DNA of 64,000 bases from Bog-473 sp963834405 (GTDB taxonomy: Bacteria; Actinomycetota; Acidimicrobiia; Acidimicrobiales; RAAP-2): positions 1 to 64,000 of the forward strand of contig CAWIBX010000006.1 of assembly GCA_963834405.1 (NCBI GenBank), given 5' to 3'. The position numbers were made by a program, and so were the translations under genes. Of this stretch, positions 7,826 to 16,415 are shown in pieces. The stretch's first letter is position 1. Each line of letters starts with the position of its first letter. The notes beneath the pieces were generated by a model. It saw only the letters and a list, made by a program, of their open reading frames with translations, had not been told where the DNA came from and made no database searches.

Positions 7826-8296
7826 TCAAGTGGGCCGACGCTGACGGGCTGACGGAGGCGCCCCGGAGGGTTCTGTCTGGAGGGTTGGCTTCTCGTGCTG
7901 GCGATAGGACTCACCTTCGATGACGAGTTCCCACGCCGCGCTTTTCAGGCGGTCGATCGCGGACTGGGCGAGCAACGGGTCGGCCATGGCGCTCAGCCAT
8001 TCGCTTGGGTCGCGGTTCGACGTCAGCACAGTGGCCTTGGCGTGGTGTCGTTCGACGCAGAGCTCGTAAAGGTCGGCGGTCTCGAGCATGTCGAGCGGCT
8101 GAAGGGCGAAGTCGTCGATCATGAGCAGGTCGACGCCGATGAGTTTGCGCATCTCTTGGTCGTAACTGGCGTCGAGGCGGGCCGCCTTCAGCCTCTTGTG
8201 CAGACGGTCGTGTCGTTCGAAGTGCACGCTGATGCGGCGCCGACAGGCGATGTGACCGAGCGCGGTCGCCATGAAGGTCTTGCCGACCCCGACCGG
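7826..8296 (-). pseudogene. istB: istB, 3' part (split gene)
   Basis: The fragment begins within the Walker A motif (GVGKTFMATALGH) and continues through Walker B (LLMIDDFAL), the sensor region (TVLTSNRDPSEW) and the C-terminal ELVIEGESYRQHEK. These identify the IS21 helper ATPase. Its N-terminal half lies 2.8 kb away at 11093-11443, separated by the serine-recombinase element. No start codon belongs to this half, so helper activity is presumably lost unless the insertion excises. Confidence 0.88.
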
Positions 8297-8341
8297 GACA
8301 GCGACAGACTGCAACATCTTCGGCGGTTGCTGCCGTGCGAG

Positions 8342-8614
8342 GTGCGAGTCACCTCGACGGTGCATCCTCTTTTCGGGCGGCTCCTGCCGGCGACGGGCTT
8401 CAAGCGAATCGATGGATCCCTCTACTTGGTCGTGGGGCTTCCCGACGGGTCGCCGGGGACCATCGCCGTCTCGGCGACGGACATCTTGGAGGACGAGCCG
8501 GTGGTCGAGCCCGCCGCGGCGCTGTCGGTGGAGGGGATCCGCGAGCTGCGTGCGCTGGTCGGCTCGATGAAGCCGAGGCGGCGGTCCCCATCGAGCGCCA
8601 AGAAGCGCAAATAG
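8342..8614 (+). CDS. Small accessory protein of the recombinase element (DUF5372-like)
   Basis: The frame encodes about 90 residues with HPLFGRLLPATGFKR, a beta-rich LVVGLPDGSPGTIAVSATDI segment and a C-terminal helix LSVEGIRELRALVG. The last two features resemble the DUF5372 type found beside serine recombinases, though the match is from memory. The start is uncertain: a GTG at 8342 or a TTG at 8327 are both possible and neither has a strong ribosome site. The frame ends in a basic tail before the next small gene at 8662. A role in target recognition or control of the recombinase is a guess from context. Confidence 0.55.
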   Translation: MRVTSTVHPLFGRLLPATGFKRIDGSLYLVVGLPDGSPGTIAVSATDILEDEPVVEPAAALSVEGIRELRALVGSMKPRRRSPSSAKKRK

Positions 8615-8661
8615 GCTCGACCGACCCTGCACGCGCCAACGAACAAGGGAGGTGAGCCTCT

Positions 8662-8859
8662 TTGCGAAGGCTCAGATTAGCCGCGCCCGCCCAGCTGGCT
8701 CTGGATATTCCGGGGCTTTGCGTCTCGCCAGTCGAACGGTGGTGGTCTCTGCCCGAAGAGGCCCAGGAGGCCGTCGTCTGTGTCCTGGCCCGGATGATCG
8801 CCGCCGGTGTCGTCGACGAGGCCGACGAGGAGGTGGATCCAGATGACGCTCACGTCTGA
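8662..8859 (+). CDS. Small acidic protein preceding the recombinase
   Basis: This 65-residue product starts with TTG at 8662 behind a GGGAGGTG site. It has RWWSLPEEAQEAVVCVLARMIAAGVV followed by a strongly acidic tail (DEADEEVDPDD). Its stop overlaps the recombinase start by 17 bases, so the two are translationally coupled. I know similar short acidic frames upstream of serine recombinases in mobile elements, but not their biochemical role. A DNA-mimic or regulatory partner is possible. Confidence 0.62.
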   Translation: MRRLRLAAPAQLALDIPGLCVSPVERWWSLPEEAQEAVVCVLARMIAAGVVDEADEEVDPDDAHV

Positions 8860-11074
8860 GCTCGCCTCCAAGGTCACGGCGTCGCACCTCGGTCGTGATG
8901 CATACGTATATGTGCGCCAGTCGACGTTCACGCAGATGCGTGAGCACACCGAGAGCTTGGAGCGCCAGTACGAGCTGGCCTCCCGGGCGCAGACTCTGGG
9001 CTGGCCGCCTCAGCAGGTGGTCGTGGTCGACAGCGACCTCGGCCGCTCCGGCGCCGACGCGACAGCCAGGGAGGGCTTCAAGAATCTGGTGGCCGACGTC
9101 GGCCTGGGCAAGGTCGGGATCATCTTGGGCATCGAGGTCTCCCGCCTCGCCCGCAACAATGCGGATTGGTATCAGCTGCTCGACCTTTGCGCGTTGACCA
9201 ACACGCTGATCGCCGACGGCGACGGCCTGTATCACCCTGGCGACTTCAACGACCGTCTGGTCCTCGGCCTCAAAGGCACCATGTCGGAGGCTGAGCTGCA
9301 CCTGATCCGCCACCGGCTCACGGCCGGGCTGCTCCATAAGGCGGCCAAGGGCGAGCTGCGCCAGGGCCTGCCGGTCGGATTCGTCTATGACGAGGCTGAC
9401 CGGGTGGCGCTCGACCCCGACGAGGCGGTCATTGAGTCGATCGCCGTGGTCTTCCGGCGCTTCGAGGAGCTCGGGTCCGCCCGGCAGGTGATGCTGTCGC
9501 TGCTTGAGGACAACCTGCTCATCCCGCGCCGGCCCACCGGGTCGCGCCGGATCCGGTGGGCGCCGGCGAGCTACCCGGCGATCCACGACTTCCTGACCAA
9601 CCCCGCCTACGCGGGCGCGTTCGTCTTCGGCCGCCGCCGAGACGAGAAGCGCCTTGACGTCGACGGTCGGCTCGTGAAGCGCACGCGTGAGCTCCCCCGC
9701 GACGAGTGGGCGGTGCTGATCCCCGACCATCATCCGGGGTTCGTCACCTGGGAGCGCTATGAGCGCACCCAGGACGAGCTTCGGGCGAACTGGCGGGCGC
9801 CGCGCGGCCACGGCGGCGGGGCGGTGCGGGAAGGGACCGCCCTTCTGCAGGGCCGGGTGCGCTGCGGCCGCTGCGGGCGGATGATGCAGGTGGGATATTC
9901 GGGCACGACGGGCGACACACCGCGCTATCTCTGTGGCCGGAACAAGTTGCTCTATGGCGGGGAACGAGGCTGCCAGAGCCTCGGCGGCCGCAGGCTCGAG
10001 AACCGCGTCCTCGAAGAAGTCTTTGCCATGCTCGAGCCGGCCAGCCTGGCGGCAACCGCAAAAGCGCTCGCCGAGGCCGACGCCAACCACCGCCGGCATG
10101 TCGCGGTCTTCGAACTGGCCGTCGAACGCGCCCGCTTCGAGGCCGAGCGGGCGCGCCGCCAGTTCGACGCCGTCGAGCCTGAGAACCGCCTCGTCGCGAG
10201 GACCCTCGAACGGTCGCTCGAGGAGGCCCTGACAGCGCAGCGACTGGCCGAGGCGAATCTCGCCGCTCAACGGCTCCGTCAGCCGACCAGACTCACCGAG
10301 GAGGAGACGGCGTGGCTCGAGCGGGCAGGGGCTGACGTGCGCGCCGTGTTCCACGCGCCCACCACCACGTGGCGGGAGCGCAAGCAGCTGCTGCGGGCAG
10401 TCATCACCGAGGTCGTCGTGACCGTGCACGCCGAGGAGCGCCGTGCCGACGTGAGTGTCGTGTGGGAGGGAGGTGCGACCGCCGCATTCGACATCGACCT
10501 CAACAAGACCGGCAAACACTTCCGGACGACGGATGAAAGCACCGTCGATCTGGTTCGCCGTCTGTCTGAGCGCTATGACGACAAGACAATCGCCGCGGTC
10601 TTGTCGAGGCAGGGCCGGCGCACCGGCACCGGCCTTCCGTTCACCCAGACGCGGGTGAAGACCCTCCGGAACTCACGGGGCATCGCCGCGTTTCAGCCGT
10701 CGACGGTCACACCCGCCGTCGATGATGTGCCGGTGGTCTCCATCACGAAGGCCGAGCAGATCCTCGGCGTCTCGAGGGTGACGCTGTATCGCTGGATGCA
10801 TGATGGTTTCATCAACGGCGAGCAGCTCACGCCTGGTGGCCCCTGGCATATCCGCATCACCGATGAGGTTCGTCGCCGCATCGTCCCGGAGGTTCCCGAC
10901 GGCTGGGTGGGGCTCGATCAGGCATCGAAGGTCCTCGGCGTCGCTCGTCAAACGGTGTTGCACAAGGTCCAACGCGGTGAGCTCCAGGCCGTCCACGTCA
11001 ACCAGGGACGCAGGAAAGGCCTGCGTATCAACGTGAACGCGGCAAGCCCTGGACTCTTCGACACACCCAGATGA
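8843..11074 (+). CDS. Large serine recombinase with two C-terminal HTH domains
   Basis: The 743-residue protein starts at the ATG at 8843 behind AGGAGGT. The catalytic domain has the nucleophile serine at about residue 28 (YVYVRQSTFTQ), LGIEVSRLARNNADW and DRLVLGLKGTMSEAELH. The recombinase domain (residues about 180-300) and a zinc ribbon (RCGRCGRMM, then YLCGRNK and GERGCQS) follow. A long coiled coil lies around residues 410-500. Unusually, the last 110 residues hold two excisionase-like HTH units, SITKAEQILGVSRVTLYRWM and GLDQASKVLGVARQTVLHKV. It presumably inserted the element into istB. Confidence 0.92.
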   Translation: MTLTSELASKVTASHLGRDAYVYVRQSTFTQMREHTESLERQYELASRAQTLGWPPQQVVVVDSDLGRSGADATAREGFKNLVADVGLGKVGIILGIEVSRLARNNADWYQLLDLCALTNTLIADGDGLYHPGDFNDRLVLGLKGTMSEAELHLIRHRLTAGLLHKAAKGELRQGLPVGFVYDEADRVALDPDEAVIESIAVVFRRFEELGSARQVMLSLLEDNLLIPRRPTGSRRIRWAPASYPAIHDFLTNPAYAGAFVFGRRRDEKRLDVDGRLVKRTRELPRDEWAVLIPDHHPGFVTWERYERTQDELRANWRAPRGHGGGAVREGTALLQGRVRCGRCGRMMQVGYSGTTGDTPRYLCGRNKLLYGGERGCQSLGGRRLENRVLEEVFAMLEPASLAATAKALAEADANHRRHVAVFELAVERARFEAERARRQFDAVEPENRLVARTLERSLEEALTAQRLAEANLAAQRLRQPTRLTEEETAWLERAGADVRAVFHAPTTTWRERKQLLRAVITEVVVTVHAEERRADVSVVWEGGATAAFDIDLNKTGKHFRTTDESTVDLVRRLSERYDDKTIAAVLSRQGRRTGTGLPFTQTRVKTLRNSRGIAAFQPSTVTPAVDDVPVVSITKAEQILGVSRVTLYRWMHDGFINGEQLTPGGPWHIRITDEVRRRIVPEVPDGWVGLDQASKVLGVARQTVLHKVQRGELQAVHVNQGRRKGLRINVNAASPGLFDTPR

Positions 11075-11092
11075 AAGGAAGGTGCAGTGTCA

Positions 11093-11443
11093 ACCAATTC
11101 CGACGGGACCCATGATGAAGGCGTTGCGGGCCTGGCCGACGAAGCGCATGGACACCAGCTCGGACCAGATGGCGCGGTCATAGGTGACCTTGGCGCTCTC
11201 GTCCCAGGCCTCGAGCACCATGTGCGGATCCAACTTGGCCGCCCGGGCCCGCAGACCCGCCGAGGCAGCGTCGCGGCGGGACACCTCGTCGCTGAAGAGC
11301 TGCTCGAGGAACTCGATGTGGCCGAGGTTGTGCGTGCGGGCGAGGGCGAGGCGCTCGGGCAAGGTGGTGAGGAGCTGGCCGAGTTTGAGACGACGCATGA
11401 GGACCTTGAGCTCGGGCGACACCGACGGCGTGGGCGCGCTCAT
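11093..11443 (-). pseudogene. istB: istB, 5' part (split gene)
   Basis: The ATG at 11443 overlaps the istA stop by ATGA, the usual istA-istB coupling. The frame reads LKLGQLLTTLPERLALARTH and RNAFIMGPVGIG, the IstB N-terminal helices up to the first half of the P-loop. It then runs into the recombinase element and meets a TGA at 11090-11092. The rest of the gene is at 7826-8296. Confidence 0.88.
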
Positions 11444-12996
11444 TGTCCCGCCTCGGTGACGCTGGCGAACTCGGAGGGATCACGAGCGAAGCGTCCTTGG
11501 ATCACGACCGGTCTTGGAACCACGCCGGGATCGGTGTCCTCTCGGGCCCGTTCGAGCATGCGCGAGACGAGGTTCACGTCGACGGCCTCGGCCTCGAGGG
11601 CGCGACGGCAGGCCAGCTCGACGCGCTCGGGCCCCCACTTCTTGACTAGGCCCAAGAGGCGGTAGACCTGGCGCATCTTGGTCCACGGCAGTGGCGTGTC
11701 CAAGATGGCGGCGGCATAGACGCCGATGGAGGGACCGTGATCGGCCGCCATGCGCCCCAGGCGCTCGATGTCGCGGGTGGCATAGATCTCGGTGCCCGTG
11801 GGCATGTCGGCGGGGTCGGTGGACTTGCCCCCCGGAGGCTTGCGGGCATGAACCTTGACCAGCTCGCCTTTCAAGTACAGCTTGACCGTGGACGAGTCAC
11901 GCCTGGCCCGCAGCGTTCGCCCGACCAGATGGTGCGGCACCGAATAGATCGCCTTGTCGACTTCGACATGGAAGTCGCGGTGGACCTTGGGATCGGACCA
12001 CGTGGGCACATCGAAGGGTGCGCCGGGCCGGGGCAAGAGCAGGGGGAACTCTTCTGTCCGAAACGCCTCGATGGGCCGGCACTGCGTGGTGCCGTGGATG
12101 CGCATCCCGGCGGTGGTCGAGCACCAGGTCTCGGCGCGCACTCGGACATCGGTGAGGTCGACGAAGGACTCTCCGGCGAAGAAATTGTGCTGCACGTAGT
12201 GGACAACGCGTTCGACCCGTGGTTTGTCGGTCGGGGTGGCCACTCGGGCCGCGTCGATGACGAAGCCTCTGGACTGCGCGTACTCCATGAAGGCGTCGTT
12301 GATCCGCGGCGCGGTGTTCTCGGCTGTGATGACGATCGACTTCATGTTGTCGGGGATGACGACGGGGAACACCCCGCCCAAGAAGCTCCAGGCGGCCTCG
12401 AAGCCCTTGATCACCTCTTCAGTGGTCTGGAGGAACGTCGGCCAGACGAACTGGTGACGGCTGAAGCACGCCGTGAAGATCAGCCCGTGGCAAACCCTTC
12501 GGCGCTCCCCGTCGGGGACCAACCCGAGGCGTCCGAAGTCCACCTGGAGTTCTCGGCCCGGTGGCGGGTCGGCCACCCGGACGGTGACGGTGCGCCTTCC
12601 GGCTCCGCAGCGCTCGACACAGAAACGCGCCAGGGTACACGGCGGGACGACCACCCCACGACGGGCGAGCAGGATGCCGATCTTGGTGACCGTCAGATCA
12701 CCCTTGAGCCAGTCCTTGATGTGCTCTTCCTCGGCAAGCAACACCCGCCACGCCGCGCCGTGTCCGTCGGGACGGTGCGGGCGGACCCGCTCGAGCACCT
12801 GGCCGATCAGCTCGTCGCTGAGCTGCTCCTCGCCGCCGGAGCGCTCAACGCCGAGTTCGATAGCAGCGGCGATGTAGCGCCTGACCGTCTTTCGATCGAT
12901 GCCGACACCGTGGGCGATGGGGCGCTCGCCCTCGCCGCGCAGCCAGCGCCGCAGCGCCTCTTTGACCTGGACCACCGATACCTCCCGAAACGCCAT
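11440..12996 (-). CDS. istA: IS21-family transposase IstA
   Basis: The 518-residue transposase has an N-terminal HTH (KEALRRWLRGEGERPIAHGV, then DRKTVRRYI) and a DDE core. The catalytic residues appear to be D153 (ELQVDFGRLG), D216 (VVIPDNMKS) and E262 (KPRVERVVHYVQ). The C-terminal domain has the HVEVDKAIYSVPHHLVG segment common in IstA. The frame is complete, so the transposase itself should be made even though its helper gene is split. The start at 12996 lies about 140 bases inside the right end, leaving room for the terminal repeats and promoter. Confidence 0.93.
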   Translation of the reverse strand: MAFREVSVVQVKEALRRWLRGEGERPIAHGVGIDRKTVRRYIAAAIELGVERSGGEEQLSDELIGQVLERVRPHRPDGHGAAWRVLLAEEEHIKDWLKGDLTVTKIGILLARRGVVVPPCTLARFCVERCGAGRRTVTVRVADPPPGRELQVDFGRLGLVPDGERRRVCHGLIFTACFSRHQFVWPTFLQTTEEVIKGFEAAWSFLGGVFPVVIPDNMKSIVITAENTAPRINDAFMEYAQSRGFVIDAARVATPTDKPRVERVVHYVQHNFFAGESFVDLTDVRVRAETWCSTTAGMRIHGTTQCRPIEAFRTEEFPLLLPRPGAPFDVPTWSDPKVHRDFHVEVDKAIYSVPHHLVGRTLRARRDSSTVKLYLKGELVKVHARKPPGGKSTDPADMPTGTEIYATRDIERLGRMAADHGPSIGVYAAAILDTPLPWTKMRQVYRLLGLVKKWGPERVELACRRALEAEAVDVNLVSRMLERAREDTDPGVVPRPVVIQGRFARDPSEFASVTEAGQ

Positions 12997-13157
12997 GGGG
13001 CCTCCTCGCCAGCGGCTTGAGAGGCCCAGCCGAATGTCTTTCCGGCCGGCGTTGGTGGACCCTCAGGGTGGTCCCAAAACTGGCAAAGAGGGTGGTCCCA
13101 TGTCACTGGCGAAACCAGCGATCAACTGGTCCCATGTGACTGGCAAACGACAAGGTT

Positions 13158-13678
13158 CATCTCGGTGTCGATAACTACGACCGCCACTTTCGGGCTGCAA
13201 GCCCGATGAAGCCGCTGGTCACGGGCCTTGCACTATGCAGCCGCCCAGGTGCTGCACTACTCAATATCGTCGCTTCCACGTTCAAGTCCCGAGAAACTCG
13301 CCCGCTACTGCCGGTCCTGGTGAGACCTTCGGGTTCGGTGCCGATGGGGAATGGGGCGGTTCTTTGCTCGGCAACGCGCAGGCGTCCCCAAGCGAGATCG
13401 GTAGAGCGCATTCGCGACCCCCAACCGCCCGGGTTCCCCTCTCTATTCTGCGCCGGCTCCGGACGCCTATGGGCGTACTCCGTTGGTACGAGGGGTTCCT
13501 CCATGCCCCGCTTCGCCCGGCCTGCCACGCAGCGGCGTCGCGTTGCTCGCGGCAACAGACGTCGATGCGGACGATCGACCGCGCCGTTGCGGACTACAGC
13601 GCGAACGCGCGCCCTGAAGCTGCCGCGTGAAACACGTGTCACGGCGTCAAGCGTTCGCCCCAAAGCAGAGCAACCGAG
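13158..13678. other. 520-base gap with a small hairpin
   Basis: No supported gene is present; the overlapping open frames on both strands have no family-like sequence. Just right of the IS21 duplication, TCGGGCT-GCA-AGCCCGA (13190-13206) forms a perfect 7-bp hairpin. The 20 bases before it resemble the sequence preceding the hairpin at 1541 (GTCGATAAC-ACGACC). The rest holds nothing I can assign. Confidence 0.45.
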
Positions 13679-13891
13679 CTACCGCCGACAAAGCGGGACT
13701 CCAGCGGTGGTTGGCTGATGCGTTGCGCAGGGGTGGCTGGTCCCGAACGCCCCGATAGAGAGCGCCGCGAAGAGTCCCGCCGATGCCAACACCACGAGGA
13801 CCAGGGCGACCTTGATCGCGATCCGCCGCAGACCTCGTCGCCTGGACGTCGGCTCGACATTGGCGGATGCTGCTTGTTGTTTCGTTCTCAC
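13679..13891 (-). CDS. Small single-pass membrane protein downstream of the ABC operon
   Basis: The 70-residue product starts at a GTG preceded by AAGGAGAG. It has a basic N-terminus (SRRRGLRRIAIK), one membrane segment (VALVLVVLASAGLFAALSIG) and a short C-terminal tail with two cysteines. It lies about 50 bases after the ABC permease stop on the same strand and may be the last gene of that operon. No family is recognised; an accessory subunit or an independent small membrane protein are both possible. Confidence 0.6.
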   Translation of the reverse strand: MRTKQQAASANVEPTSRRRGLRRIAIKVALVLVVLASAGLFAALSIGAFGTSHPCATHQPTTAGVPLCRR

Positions 13892-13942
13892 CGTTGATCT
13901 CTCCTTCGACTCAAGCGCGGCACGTCTGACAGATCGCCAGCA

Positions 13943-14968
13943 TCAGGCCACGCGGCGGTGGACTAGCCAGACGGCCGTGGCCATGAGGAGCAGGGAAAGC
14001 ACGAGCAGCCAGCCGCCCTCGATCCATTGGAATGGCCAGAACCGGCTGGCCGGCTGGTACGTCGCCAACGCCGTAAAGCCGTGGTGAAGGAGATACTGGC
14101 CGGGACTCATGTTTCCTAGGGTCGAGGCGGACGCGTGAGCGGATTGGCCGGGCGCCACGGGCGACTGGATCACGTGGCCGGGCGCGACCACCGTTGCGCC
14201 TATCTTCTGCAGAACCTGGTCGACGGTGGACAGGCTGACCGGCTTGCCGCCTCGGGTCCAACTCTGGCTCATCACCCAGGCACCAGGCGGCAGGTTCAAC
14301 TTGCTGGTCACCACCGGCGCCTCGTAGTGCCGGCGCAGGAACGCCGCGGTCACGATGGCGAGCCCGCTCCACGCAACGAGGGTGGCGAACATGGCGGGGA
14401 CGACCCGGCGGATCAGGATGCCGGCCACTACGCCAATCGCGAAGGCAACCAGCGCCCAGCCGGCAAGCGTGACCCCGCGCAGGTCGAACGTGGTAGCAGC
14501 GAGCGGGCTCAGGACGTATCTCCCGTCGATCTGGGGCCCGTAACACCAGGAGAAGAGGAAACCGAACGCTCCGGCCACGACCGCTACTGCGACCGCGAGC
14601 GGTGCGAGTGTGGCGGCGGTCCACCGTGCCCGCCCGAAGCCCTGGGTCCAGGTGAACCGGAAGGTGCCGGTCTCCAACTCTCTCGCCAACACCGGCGCGC
14701 CGACGAACGCTCCGAGCAGTGGCGGGATCACCTGGAACAGGACCGCGGTGAACGACAACACCGGCCCTGATCCGTAGGAGACGAAGCCCTGGTTTCGTAG
14801 CTGCTCGCCCGTGATGTACAGGTACACGCTGGCCGCGCCCAGCACTGCGACGACACCGGCCAACGTCGATCGATGCTGCCGCCAGGTGACCCAGGCCATC
14901 CTCCGCCACGGCACCAGGCGTGCGCAGGTATCGCGTCCCGGCTGCGCGGGCATCGTGAGTGCGGTCAC
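13943..14968 (-). CDS. ABC-2-type membrane permease
   Basis: The 341-residue protein has six predicted membrane segments, including STLAGVVAVLGAASVYLYI near the N-terminus and WLLVLSLLLMATAVWLVH at the C-terminus. A large extracytoplasmic loop with LNLPPGAWVMSQSWTRGG lies between. The motif ARELETGTFRFTWTQGF is typical of ABC-2 permeases that export drugs or lipids. The start overlaps the ATPase stop by 4 bases. With the ATPase and a YtrA-like GntR regulator it forms a three-gene exporter operon; the substrate is unknown. Confidence 0.82.
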   Translation of the reverse strand: MTALTMPAQPGRDTCARLVPWRRMAWVTWRQHRSTLAGVVAVLGAASVYLYITGEQLRNQGFVSYGSGPVLSFTAVLFQVIPPLLGAFVGAPVLARELETGTFRFTWTQGFGRARWTAATLAPLAVAVAVVAGAFGFLFSWCYGPQIDGRYVLSPLAATTFDLRGVTLAGWALVAFAIGVVAGILIRRVVPAMFATLVAWSGLAIVTAAFLRRHYEAPVVTSKLNLPPGAWVMSQSWTRGGKPVSLSTVDQVLQKIGATVVAPGHVIQSPVAPGQSAHASASTLGNMSPGQYLLHHGFTALATYQPASRFWPFQWIEGGWLLVLSLLLMATAVWLVHRRVA

Positions 14969-15882
14969 TGTGCCACCTCCGTCGGTTCGGCAACTCGAAC
15001 GCGCATCGGCCCGGGCAGCGACGCGGCGCCGGGCTCGCGCAGATACGCCAGCGCGAGTTCTTCAAGGGTGATTGGGCGGGCCTTCCAGCCTGGTGGCACC
15101 GGGTTGGCGCTCCCGTCCGTTCGAATTAGGAAATGAGTCTGCGCCTTGCTGTGCAGTGCGTGCACCACATCGAGGCGTTCGGCGTACCGGTCGGCTTCGG
15201 CGTCCGGGCCGCTCACGACGCGGTGGCATGTAAGAAGGTCATCGACCTCGCCGGCCACCTGGACACTGCCTCGCGAGAGGATGACGAGGTAATCGGCCAC
15301 TCGCTCGAGCTCGGCCAGAACGTGAGAGGAGAGCACCACCGAGACGCCGTCGTCGGCCATGGCAGCCATCACGGTGGCCATGAAATCGTGGCGGGCCAGC
15401 GGGTCGAGCGACGCCATCGGCTCGTCCAGCACGAGGAGCCGCGGCCGTCGGCTCAGCGCCAAGGTGAGCGCGAGCTGGGCTTGCTGACCGCCCGATAGCT
15501 TGCCGGTCTTGCGATCGAGCGGGATGCCCAGCTCACCCAGTCGGGCTTTGGCGTAGCCCTGGTCGAAGCGCAGGTTCAGATTCCGAGTCAGGTGCAGCAT
15601 GTCGGCGACGGACAGGTTCTTGTGCAGCGGTGCATCCTGGGCGACGAACGCGATGCCGTCGCGGGCACCAGGCGACCCGGCCGGTGCACCCCCCAGCACG
15701 GAGACCGTGCCAGCGCTCGGAACCGTTAGGCCGACCGCCAAGTTCAACAGGGTCGTCTTGCCGGCGCCGTTCGGTCCGACCAGCGCCGTCACGTGTCCGT
15801 CGGGAATGGCCAGCGAGCACTCGCGCAGCGCCCAGGTATTGCCATAGCGTTTACCGAGGCCGTTGGCCTCGATGACGTTCAT
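14965..15882 (-). CDS. ABC transporter ATPase
   Basis: The 305-residue protein has Walker A (GPNGAGKTTLL, residues 36-46), the signature LSGGQQAQLAL, Walker B LLVLDEPMASLDP and an H-loop in LSSHVLAELE. The C-terminal extension after the nucleotide-binding domain is common in ABC-2 exporter ATPases. It overlaps the regulator upstream and the permease downstream by ATGA, so all three are translationally coupled. It would power export through the permease at 13943. Confidence 0.92.
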   Translation of the reverse strand: MNVIEANGLGKRYGNTWALRECSLAIPDGHVTALVGPNGAGKTTLLNLAVGLTVPSAGTVSVLGGAPAGSPGARDGIAFVAQDAPLHKNLSVADMLHLTRNLNLRFDQGYAKARLGELGIPLDRKTGKLSGGQQAQLALTLALSRRPRLLVLDEPMASLDPLARHDFMATVMAAMADDGVSVVLSSHVLAELERVADYLVILSRGSVQVAGEVDDLLTCHRVVSGPDAEADRYAERLDVVHALHSKAQTHFLIRTDGSANPVPPGWKARPITLEELALAYLREPGAASLPGPMRVRVAEPTEVAQ

Positions 15883-16325
15883 GCCACACCCTCCGCCCCG
15901 CCGCTCGCCGCGCCTTGGCGAACGCCCGAGCCACTGCGATGCTCACGAAATTCCCGCAGCGCGCTGGTGAAGAGCGCAACGATCCCGTCCTCGTCCAGCC
16001 CCGCCGTGTCCGCGGTAGTCAGCCAGCCGAGCAAGGAACGCCGAAGCGCGGTCAGCTCGGGTAGCGCGACCGGGTTTAGAGTGGACTGGACGAACGTACC
16101 CTGGCCGGGCCGCCCAACGGTGAGGCCCTTGGTCTCCAACTCGCGGTAGGCCTTGGCCACCGTGTTCGGATTGATCGCCAGCGAGGCGACCACATCTTTG
16201 ACCCGCGGCAGCTGATCGCCCAGTTCGAGGGACCCGAGACGGAGGGCGTGCTCGACCTGGTGCACGAGCTGGAGGTAGGTCGGCACGCCTGAGGAGGGGT
16301 CGAGCGAGAACTCGATCGACGACAT
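15879..16325 (-). CDS. GntR-family regulator, YtrA-like
   Basis: The protein has a GntR winged helix with GVPTYLQLVHQVEHALRLGS, the turn DQLPRVKDVVASLAINPNTV and AKAYRELETKGLTV. A short helical C-terminal domain follows instead of a long ligand domain, which is the YtrA pattern. YtrA-type regulators sit first in ABC exporter operons and repress them until cell-envelope stress. I start at the ATG at 16325, behind GAAGGAAG; an upstream frame to 16415 adds 30 low-similarity residues. The first gene of the operon, it overlaps the ATPase by 4 bases. Confidence 0.85.
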   Translation of the reverse strand: MSSIEFSLDPSSGVPTYLQLVHQVEHALRLGSLELGDQLPRVKDVVASLAINPNTVAKAYRELETKGLTVGRPGQGTFVQSTLNPVALPELTALRRSLLGWLTTADTAGLDEDGIVALFTSALREFREHRSGSGVRQGAASGGAEGVA

Positions 16326-16415
16326 CGGGACACTTCCTTCGAGAACGGAAGCATCCCCTCCGTCAGCCTGGTCGCTTTTCTCTTTTTCTAGTGCCATAGT
16401 AAAAGGGTAAGGCAT

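Larger units (their letters stand above)
8291..11103 (+). mobile_element. Serine-recombinase element inserted in the istB P-loop
   Basis: The two istB halves stop matching at about 8291-8297 and 11093-11104, within codons for PVGxGKT. The boundary 15-mers share CCGAC, a plausible site for the 2-bp crossover of a serine recombinase. The insert carries two small genes and a large serine recombinase, all on the plus strand and opposite to istB. It has no terminal inverted repeats, as expected for this mechanism. The total length of about 2.8 kb leaves no room for other cargo, so it is a minimal IS-like integrating element. Confidence 0.82.
7721..13152 (-). mobile_element. IS21-family element, interrupted by a serine-recombinase element
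   Basis: The ends TGTCGTTTGCCAGTC (7721-7735) and its exact complement (13138-13152) bound the element. The 5-base sequence AGGTT is duplicated outside both ends (7716-7720 and 13153-13157). Inside the right end are further TTTGCCAG/GGGACCA repeats, which are typical transposase sites. Removing the nested 2.8-kb insertion leaves about 2.6 kb with istA and istB, the normal size for the family. The perfect target duplication shows that the element arrived by transposition and has not rearranged at its ends. Confidence 0.9.

Noticed and set aside
8672..10519. 615-residue open frame antisense to the serine recombinase
   Set aside because: It is a GC-rich shadow frame; the plus strand holds all recombinase motifs and a good ribosome site.
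11737..13020. 427-residue open frame antisense to istA
   Set aside because: Composition is typical of a high-GC shadow and no family pattern is visible; istA has its complete DDE triad.
13206..13718. 170-residue plus-strand frame right of the IS21
   Set aside because: No ribosome site, no recognisable motif, and overlapping frames of similar length on both strands.
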